Shown piece by piece: positions 59,601 to 64,000 of a stretch of DNA of 64,000 bases (its first letter is position 1; the number at the start of each line of letters is the position of its first letter). The stretch is from Owenia fusiformis (lineage: Eukaryota; Annelida; Polychaeta; Sabellida; Oweniidae): NCBI GenBank assembly GCA_903813345.2, contig CAIIXF020000009.1:3036001-3100000 (forward strand), written 5' to 3'. The translations under genes and the position numbers were made by a program. The notes beneath the pieces are model-generated. The model made no database searches. It worked only from the letters and a program-made list of their open reading frames with translations, and was not told the DNA's origin.

Positions 59601-60580
59601 TGAAGCTCTGTAACGTTAGTATTCATAAAGTAAACTGAACACCAAGCGTATAAAAAAGTTAGACAATTCAATTTTCTATATAAAAATATTTTGAGTGACT
59701 GTTTTACTGTAAAGATATCCTGAAATAAGATTTGCCCCGACCCCACCATTTCCATTGGTTTACATTGAAATGACGATTTTCAAATTTTTATCAGATTTAT
59801 CATCAATTCCCGACCTATTGAAATTAATGAAAAATTTGGGAAATTCGAAGGCATTGAAAATGAAGTCAAATTACATTTCCATCCGTATTATAAATGATTT
59901 CTTCACTGGTCGTGTAAAACCGTATATAGAGGCTTTAACACGTAGTTCGATGTGGGAGCTAAGGTTGCCAAACTTATGGAGGGGAATGTATATCTTATAA
60001 TGCGTATTTCTCTCGATTTTTGGAAGCTACGGCCACCATGCGGTTACTGTAAAAAAAAAATAATAAAAGATATAAAAAGAAAGAAAGAAAGACGGAGAGT
60101 GTTATTAACTGGTGGCACACGAAATTATATTGACCGTATAGTAATATATAAAGCGGATGGCCGCCATAGCAAATGTGACAGTAGCATTTGCAAAATTTTG
60201 GGCACATTCCCCAGGGGTTTGAATATAGGACAGACAATTAATTAAGATCAAGTAAATTTAAAATTACTATCATGCATTTGATATGATATCTAGGTCTCAT
60301 TAGAGACAATTTATACAAAATCAATCAATCACTTATATTATGAAGCCATTTATTTCGAATAGGTTAAAGACAACGTCCGAGAATCCTTAGATGGACACAA
60401 TTTTGACAAGCGGGCGATGATGATGAAAAGGAGGTGCACTAAATATCTACAATATAGGGAGACGTGTGACAGGTTTAGGTTTCGGCCAGGTCTGTATTGT
60501 ATTATCCCCGCAACTTTTAAACCAGGGGCCAACGGTGATTTTATGCTCAGGGTCTTTACCGAAACCTCCGTATATACAGA
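32453..60580 (+). CDS. Classical calpain cysteine protease, 5' ten exons (3' end outside window)
   Basis: Ten exons join in agreeing phases to about 493 residues. Calpains are calcium-activated intracellular cysteine proteases that cut substrates at limited sites. The N-terminus [17 protein letters not shown] and KRPTEI are the usual anchor preceding protease core 1. The triad is complete: Cys78 in GAIGDCWF, His244 in [11 protein letters not shown], Asn268 in LIRLRNPWG. Core 1 also shows [29 protein letters not shown] and [21 protein letters not shown]. Domain III (C2-like) shows [20 protein letters not shown], an acidic loop expected to bind calcium, and the closing [17 protein letters not shown]. 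The domain order is that of CAPN1/2/9-like calpains, not the CAPN15 type. Any EF-hand domain would be right of 60580, past the last exon seen. Introns reach 9.2 kb and host most repeats in this half. Confidence 0.93.
32676..32943. mobile_element. GGATCC MITE family copy in calpain intron 1
   Basis: Left end actggcggattagg then a long G run; right end C run, ccttgttggtttccagatcc, gcc. The interior is made of paired gggcctttttgg and aaatttgggccca phrases. Confidence 0.65.
33131..34931. other. Calpain intron 1, remainder; no gene seen
   Basis: AT-rich. The part around 32958-33130 resembles 19184-19370 in METTL26 intron 3 (cattggttgtac, ggacaaattg, aatatatca, atgtggca in the same order), suggesting another dispersed repeat. 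No exon recognised. Confidence 0.4.
34932..35103 (+). CDS. Calpain exon 2 (catalytic Cys)
   Basis: Acceptor attgcag, donor [18 protein letters not shown], then the catalytic Cys in [15 protein letters not shown]. Confidence 0.95.
35500..35665 (+). CDS. Calpain exon 3
   Basis: Acceptor ttttag, donor [26 protein letters not shown] through [13 protein letters not shown]. Confidence 0.95.
36015..36192 (+). CDS. Calpain exon 4
   Basis: Acceptor ttttag, donor [37 protein letters not shown], ending MGCCIA. Confidence 0.94.
36777..36863 (+). CDS. Calpain exon 5 (catalytic His)
   Basis: Acceptor ttttag, donor GTATGT. 29 codons ending [15 protein letters not shown]. Partial copies of its 3' end lie in the next intron. 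Confidence 0.95.
37013..37090 (+). repeat. Two partial copies of calpain exon 5 end plus donor
   Basis: tatcgcctatagtataatca, then ggatagtcaaagtatgtg at 37013 and a shorter copy cgcctatattgtaaccaggg at about 37069. Both copy the exon 5 end (cgcctatagtataaccaggg, 36836 on), and the first also retains the gtatgt donor. Confidence 0.75.
37220..37305 (+). CDS. Calpain exon 6 (catalytic Asn)
   Basis: Acceptor ttttag, donor [25 protein letters not shown]. Confidence 0.95.
39144..39300 (+). CDS. Calpain exon 7
   Basis: Acceptor attccag, donor [26 protein letters not shown] and [13 protein letters not shown], the end of protease core 2. Confidence 0.94.
39335..39752. mobile_element. Compound inverted-repeat element (copy 1)
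   Basis: Left end tatcctacacttagtgtact is inverted at about 39580-39604 (agtacactccttgtaagtg, tagga). Inside are tandem palindromic ggaggatatcgtgacgat units ending atactccgg. It continues into a second hairpin (39603-39752) whose arms are gaatatcattttaatctac and gtagataaaaatgatattc. The same order recurs at 62911-63335. Confidence 0.75.
40247..40403. mobile_element. MITE-like repeat with TAGCCAGG ends (copy 2)
   Basis: ggcccatagccagg and cctggctacgggcc are inverted ends; interior phrases match 1864-2053. Confidence 0.6.
40995..41940 (+). repeat. Direct repeat, copy A
   Basis: Shares ordered blocks with 43150-43915: gacaagaattgtctcaatt, gagaatttacgcaacttgta, tatttcgtatcacaccac, cagacgcgtcgaatcttga, attctaaccatagctg and agatttatgg/agattta. 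Both copies lie in calpain intron 7. No coding capacity. Confidence 0.7.
42022..42145 (-). mobile_element. Minimal copy of the tgtcacc element
   Basis: Read on the minus strand it starts atgtcaccaacaaaagtgg, then atattgttatgg, gacggcggttggtgtctgg, gacgtctgtaacaatgg, and goes straight to agtgacatgttgtatgttaa, tgccttgttt. It therefore has both ends of the 23956-26378 element but none of its satellite array. Confidence 0.75.
42519..42772. mobile_element. MITE with atgagcc ends (copy 1)
   Basis: Left atgagccagggcacaggaaa...ggtcttatcaca and right tgtgataagaccggttttcc...ggccaggctcat are inverted. Flanked by TA-rich sequence. Copies at 48410-48628 and 57239-57463. Confidence 0.8.
43150..43915 (+). 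repeat. Direct repeat, copy B
   Basis: Second copy of 40995-41940, about 2.1 kb downstream in the same orientation and with small deletions relative to copy A. Confidence 0.7.
44003..44588. mobile_element. 586-bp TIR element in calpain intron 7
   Basis: The left end (taaccc..ctatcacacc, then aaactagttct) and the right end (agaactagtttggtgtgata, then g..gggtta) are inverted over about 32 bp with few mismatches. The interior is rich in short ttcgt/acgaa and cgttcg/cgaacg-like phrases. No transposase. Confidence 0.78.
45310..45397 (+). CDS. Calpain exon 8
   Basis: Acceptor attaaag (weak pyrimidine tract), donor GTGAGT. Encodes [20 protein letters not shown], the start of domain III. Confidence 0.88.
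45655..46928. mobile_element. Possible DNA-transposon remnant with taggggaaa ends
   Basis: Left taggggaaaccggggcaaaa and right taccccgtttttcccta form an imperfect inverted repeat about 1.27 kb apart. The interior holds a perfect 12-bp stem hairpin (45875-45904) and repeated gccccattc-type phrases. No transposase recognised. The ends are short enough that this could be coincidence. Confidence 0.4.
47650..47782. repeat. Tandem dimer of a 65-bp hairpin unit
   Basis: Two identical units (47650-47714, 47718-47782) each run from cgaggtctcc to ggagacctcg. The unit is itself palindromic: gcaaagtag pairs with ctactttgc. A further ggagacctcg ends near 48266. Confidence 0.85.
47990..48180. repeat. Imperfect ~110-bp tandem duplication
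   Basis: The phrases gtgacgtc, caacaactaaacaaa and gattggttta/gactggaat recur in order at about 110-bp spacing. Confidence 0.45.
48285..48960. repeat. Dispersed repeat related to 5090-5720, interrupted by a MITE
   Basis: Starts ttcttaaaccagtcatcaag and ends gataccaatcctttcc. The MITE copy at 48410-48628 is inserted in it. See the ordered shared phrases noted at 5090-5720. Confidence 0.5.
48410..48628. mobile_element. MITE with atgagcc ends (copy 2, 3'-truncated)
   Basis: Begins atgagcctggccatagga and aaaccggtcttatcacaaa; ends near aatatagaaaaaatc without the right terminal repeat. Confidence 0.75.
49200..49650 (+). pseudogene. LINE reverse-transcriptase 3' fragment, broken
   Basis: Plus-strand frames give [14 protein letters not shown], a stop and frameshift, then [20 protein letters not shown], a C-x2-C-x8-H-x4-C zinc-knuckle tail typical of LINE reverse transcriptases (zf-RVT type). 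It ends [13 protein letters not shown] and a stop. Several further stops make it a dead fragment. Confidence 0.65.
49706..50165 (-). pseudogene. 5'-truncated LINE tail, frame still open
   Basis: On the minus strand an open frame from about 50160 to the stop at 49849 includes [20 protein letters not shown] and [15 protein letters not shown], the same C-x2-C-x8-H-x4-C pattern. After the stop come about 140 bases and an A/T-rich tail of aataaa-like repeats (49706-49740), a typical LINE 3' end. Opposite in orientation to the fragment at 49200-49650. Confidence 0.72.
50962..51134 (+). CDS. Calpain exon 9 (acidic loop)
   Basis: Acceptor ctttcag, donor [26 protein letters not shown], then LTQKHRR and AIGFDIYR. 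Confidence 0.94.
51740..52665. repeat. Inverted-repeat-bounded region in calpain intron 9
   Basis: agacgtgtcgcaaaaaggtg (51742) and agctttttgcgacacgtct (52638-52656) are inverted. Inside, gtggaggacgaaagg occurs twice (52321, 52519). The flanks also share phrases (cgatgttgtga at 51672 and 52827). Confidence 0.55.
52697..52770. repeat. Hairpin (imperfect ~22-bp arms)
   Basis: cttggaggcactttcctgaa and ttcaggaaagtccaag form a stem; a third half-copy ttgttcaggaaagtcct lies at 52960. Confidence 0.6.
53100..54740. other. Calpain intron 9, no gene seen
   Basis: AT-rich intronic sequence. I see no exon, tRNA or clear repeat. Confidence 0.4.
54741..54932. mobile_element. GGATCC MITE family, 5'-truncated copy
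   Basis: Phrases ccttgggtgggcccaga, gggacttttaaggcc, gaagaaaatgggcctc and the right end ggttcccagatccgcccctg match 32676-32943. Confidence 0.6.
54933..57238. other. Calpain intron 9, no gene seen
   Basis: AT-rich intronic sequence without a recognisable exon. ORFs of 70-95 codons here show no family features. Confidence 0.4.
57239..57463. mobile_element. MITE with atgagcc ends (copy 3)
   Basis: atgagcctggccatagga at the left and gtgataagacc...ggcctggctcat at the right; flanked by TA-rich DNA. Slightly shorter than copy 1. Confidence 0.8.
58000..58361. mobile_element. Inverted-repeat element with tagtccatttgtca ends
   Basis: tagtccatttgtca (58000-58013) is inverted at 58348-58361. More paired phrases lie inside (gatttaactgggtt and aacccagctaaatc). 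No ORF. Confidence 0.65.
59210..60050. mobile_element. Foldback element with ~70-110-bp arms
   Basis: The left arm 59273-59343 (cccctccatgagtttggcaa, ccttagctccc) is inverted at 59931-60000 (gggagctaagg, ttgccaaacttatggagggg). Weaker pairing continues outward to the gccgtat/ccgtagc-type phrases near 59215 and 60030. Confidence 0.7.
60363..60580 (+). CDS. Calpain exon 10
   Basis: Acceptor cgaatag, donor GTAAGT, ends in phase 2. [20 protein letters not shown] and [12 protein letters not shown] close domain III; the gene continues to the right. Confidence 0.93.
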
Positions 60581-62233
60581 GTAAGTGATTGCTTATTTAA
60601 TAAACTTATTTTTAATTTACCATCTCATAATGAATGTCGTCACTACCCAATTTATTCGAAATCTTAACCATCATACATGGATATATACTAAAAATAAGCT
60701 ATGTCGCCAATAGTTATTACCAAATTGTCTTTGATCATTGTGTTAGCATCAAGTATAACATTTCAAATGTAGCGTGAGTGTTTACAGGTCTCCTCACACA
60801 TAGCACATAACCCCCGGACGTCAATTGCGTGTATGAGCGAATGGGACTTGGGTAAAATCAACCGGATGACCACCTAATTTGCAACCACCACTTAAAGCCA
60901 CATACAGACATTTTACCTCTATTATAAACCTCAAAAAGTAATAAATATGACACTGTGTTAAATAAAAATGAGATTAAGAAAATATATTGTGGCTCAGGCT
61001 ACAAAATAAATAAAAAGATTTACCATGGCTGGGATTCGAACCTGGAAAAGTGTATTTACAGGCTGATGCTTTAACCACTTGGTCACGACCTCAGCTTGAA
61101 TATGAGGAGTAATCGTTTTATATAGATTTTTGAAAATATTTTTTCTACAGCATTACAATTGTTAAAAAAGAGTTAATAATCATGCTTAAAATATTGGAAT
61201 ACATATCTGAGTAAGTATTCTATGCCAAATTCAGAATTAATGATGTTAATTAAGTTTTCATTTTGATAATCTATTTCCTGTCATGACAGTAAAAAAAACA
61301 TGACCTCCAAACATTTTTTATCGCTTCCAATTTCTAAAATGATATATCCATGAATCAGCTGTTTTTGGCACCTGAACCCATCCTAATATGTTTATGTTTC
61401 TTTTATTTCCTCCGTTTAATTGGAGAATTGGAGAGCAAAACAATAAATACATGTATATCACGTAACAGAACATATATTAAAGAAGAGTAAAGTGGTTATT
61501 AATATTTACATATTTACAAGTTAAATGACTAAATACATTTTGACATTACAATTGAAGCGTGCCAATTTGAAATCCCTCATTTTAGCCTCAATTGTTTTTG
61601 AAAATCTAAAAAATAAAAAATCTAATTAATCTCGGAGAGATAAAATGAAATAGTTTTGGATTACTATTAATAAAACGTCATGATATATAAATGATAATGC
61701 ATTCATGTATTATGGTATGATAGGATAATTATATACATAGTACTATATTATTCGCCACTAAGAGACTGGATGGATGTCAATATGGCATGATTTCCTATAG
61801 CTGAGATTTGTTTTGTTTTATAAATTGTTTTGCCGTATGTAAAATATTTCACTCATGGGTTGTTCAATCCGTCAACTTGCGTATACCGGAGAAAAGGACT
61901 TGGGGAAGATTCGTTCCCATTAGTAAATGTTCGTTGTAATGTACATTGTCGGGGTGATTACGTGCGGGAGTCCCCTTTCTGAAAGCTTTGGACGGATTCG
62001 GAAGCATGCGCAAAGTTGCGCATCGGTTCGAATGTTTACGCTCCCATGGCCAATCGCCAAAACTGACAATTTCGCTAATCTGTGTTAAAATGTTCGTTCA
62101 TTTGTGAGGAGACCTTATAAACCTTGGACAATTCACTTGGGATATATTCATCCTATAAGTGTGACGGGGAATGGTTCGGGAGTCTTTCCACCACACATCA
62201 TTTTCCGAGACACAAAATGGCGAATTTCTCTTT
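60581..62233. other. Calpain intron after exon 10; no further exon seen
   Basis: AT-rich. Contains a tRNA-like sequence (61023-61094). The next calpain exon, expected to open a linker and EF-hand region, was not found here or up to the window end. Confidence 0.4.
61023..61094 (-). ncRNA. Second degenerate tRNA-like Pol III unit
   Basis: On the minus strand: tgaccaagtggttaaagc (A-box-like, one mismatch to the core), then a perfect B box ggttcgaatcc, then ctttttattt downstream. The loop cctgtaaat suggests a TGT anticodon. Anticodon and T stems do not pair, so it is not a functional tRNA as read. Confidence 0.45.
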
Positions 62234-62402
62234 AACCGGTGTAAAAGGGTAGGAGGTCCTATCAAATTATGGTCCCACTCTCCAATATGGTGACCTAAAT
62301 ACAACTCTTTCCCTCATTATCTTATACGCAATCAGGGCCAGTAAGGGCCGTTCAGAAAGGGTACCATAATCCCTGTGGGACCATCATTTCCTTCACACCG
62401 GG
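62234..62402. mobile_element. MITE with accggtgtaaa ends (copy 2)
   Basis: accggtgtaaa at the left and tcacaccggg at the right; interior taggaggtcctatcaaatt, atggtccc and ggaccat phrases mirror 16453-16604. Confidence 0.65.
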
Positions 62403-62910
62403 AATCACATAAATGATATATTTTGAGAATTAAATCGTCATTGACATTCATGGTACGGGTAACGTTTCTAAGAGACACACAGTATAAAACTATATAAAAA
62501 GTATCATTATAAACCTGAAATGGATGGACTGGCGAACCATTCCCCGCACGTCATTAATAAAGTCACGTGACAGACTATACATAGGGTGAAAAACAATGCA
62601 ATGGATTCGGTGCTCAAAACATTAAACCTTTATTAATTTAAGAGAAATCGATGACGTCACAGAACCGATACTTGTGAGTAGAACTGGAGAATTAGAAAGC
62701 TTTGTTGTTGTAAGTTCTCTCTTAGAACTAAAGAACAAGATATGATTCACGCAATAGTAAACGGGGCTTCGCTTTGCAATCATTCACTCTGCTTTACCAA
62801 TAAAGGGGTTCATTCTATTTATATATTTTTTATAATCGAAATAAGGGATAGAGATGAACTTGAGGGTGAACAAATGTCACAATGTAGTCGTGCATTTCTG
62901 CATTTTAAAT

Positions 62911-63335
62911 ATTATCCTACACTTAGTGTACTAAATGTATAATAACATTAAAAAATAAATTTGATATTTATTGGCAAAATGAATATCCGGAGGATATCGT
63001 GACGATATACTCCGGGCGGAGGATATCGTGACGATATACTCCGGAAAACCCAATATGCGGAGGATATTGTGACGATAAACTCCGCTTGTTGATTTCCCGC
63101 CAAATTGACTCTATTTGGCATGGAATTCATTTTGCAATGATATTATACATTTAGTACACTCCTTGTTAGTGTAGGATAATAAGAACATCCTATGATTTTT
63201 TCAGAATATCATTTTAATCTACTCGGTGATATTGATATATGCACTCGTTCGCTTCGCTCTCTCGTGCAGATATCAATATCACCTCGTAGATAAAAATTAT
63301 ATTCCTCAAAATCATAGGATATCCTATACATATCT
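62911..63335. mobile_element. Compound inverted-repeat element (copy 2)
   Basis: Same order as 39335-39752: tatcctacacttagtgtact, ggaggatatcgtgacgat palindromes, tcccgccaaattgactctat, then the gaatatcattttaatctac hairpin and ggatatcctata. Confidence 0.78.
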
Positions 63336-63539
63336 CAACTTGATAAGATATCTCAATTTATTTTTTCAGAGAATATAATTTTGACTGATAGGGCAAAAAA
63401 TTAGCTTTCTTTGTAAAAACACCTCCAACATAGTGCATTCTTTGTTCCTACTAACTCTAAACCACCTGTGAACCATCTAAACCACCTGTGAACCAGAGTT
63501 CAACCACGGTTCAACAGCATGCTGAAGGTGTTGCAATAT

Positions 63540-64000
63540 CACTGGTGATCCACTCGATTACGCTGGTTACCAAAACGAACCGTTTTGGTAACAAAATGTC
63601 GGAACGTCGAAGGCACGATTTTTCTTTTTTCCTTATTTCACGCGTTGTAGGCAGAATCCCCACGACGTTTTTTCTCACAACGTGCATCAGTATCATATGT
63701 TTTAGAAAATATACATGTTTGCGAAAAAATAGCTCAGAGGGCAACAGAATCGTCGATTTACTTCCTCATTTAAGTTACATAAACGGTTTTTCGAAAAACA
63801 GTTAAGATCTGCACTTTTAACCCAAACCGTTTATGTAACTTAAGTGACGAAGTAAATCGACGATTCTGTTGTCTTCTGAACTATTTGTTCGCAAGTATGT
63901 ACACTTTCTTAAACATAGGATACTGATACACGTTTGTGTTAAAAAATGTCGTGGGAATTCTGCCTACAACGTGTAAAATAAGGAAACGAGAAAAATCGTA
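63540..64000. mobile_element. Foldback element with cactggtgatcc ends (copy 2, cut by window end)
   Basis: Starts cactggtgatccactcgatt and follows copy 1 (12925-14029) through the internal cttaagt palindrome and into the right arm (tctgcctacaacgtg). The far end lies beyond base 64000. Confidence 0.75.

Noticed and set aside
32453-60580. Assigning the calpain to CAPN15 because human CAPN15 also lies near METTL26 on 16p13.3
   Set aside because: The core and domain III features ([14 protein letters not shown], acidic [10 protein letters not shown] loop) are those of classical calpains, not of the CAPN15/SOL type.

Overview
The window looks like AT-rich, repeat-laden genomic DNA from an invertebrate animal. 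The evidence is spliced genes with GT-AG introns, long introns full of transposon debris, a eukaryotic tRNA-Gly gene with a Pol III terminator, LINE remnants and many inverted-repeat elements. Nothing in the sequence fixes the phylum. A marine lophotrochozoan or invertebrate deuterostome is my guess, not a demonstrated fact. Single open reading frames are mostly uninformative, so the genes below were assembled by hand from exons whose splice phases agree.

Left third (1-29.3 kb), three genes. (1) A first coding exon on the minus strand at 2361-2849 resembles the N-terminus of the C16orf96/QRICH2 family; the rest of that gene lies left of the window. (2) A complete MCRIP2 homolog on the minus strand has five coding exons between 16026 and 7254 and predicts 123 residues. 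(3) A complete METTL26 homolog on the plus strand has seven coding exons between 17800 and 28788 and predicts 216 residues. Genes 2 and 3 are head to head, with a tRNA-Gly(CCC) gene between them. As I recall the human map, METTL26 (C16orf13) and MCRIP2 (C16orf14) are also divergent neighbours at 16p13.3, so this looks like very old conserved microsynteny.

Right two thirds (32.4-64 kb), one large gene. A classical calpain protease on the plus strand has ten coding exons from 32453 to 60580 and continues beyond the window. The Cys-His-Asn triad is intact, and the C2-like domain III with its acidic loop is present. No EF-hand part is visible before the window ends.

Introns and intergenic DNA are dominated by inverted-repeat (foldback or MITE-like) elements and satellites. 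These include a 134-bp tandem array in an MCRIP2 intron that carries 28 copies of a consensus 5' splice-donor core in the sense orientation. METTL26 intron 6 holds an array of roughly 237-bp units split by a long-TIR foldback element and by a second element loaded with its own satellite. Another element has arms made of 17-bp tandem repeats. Several short MITE families recur, and there are two LINE tails in opposite orientation. Two tRNA-like sequences keep Pol III A and B boxes but do not fold well. I found no CRISPR array, operon or prokaryotic system.
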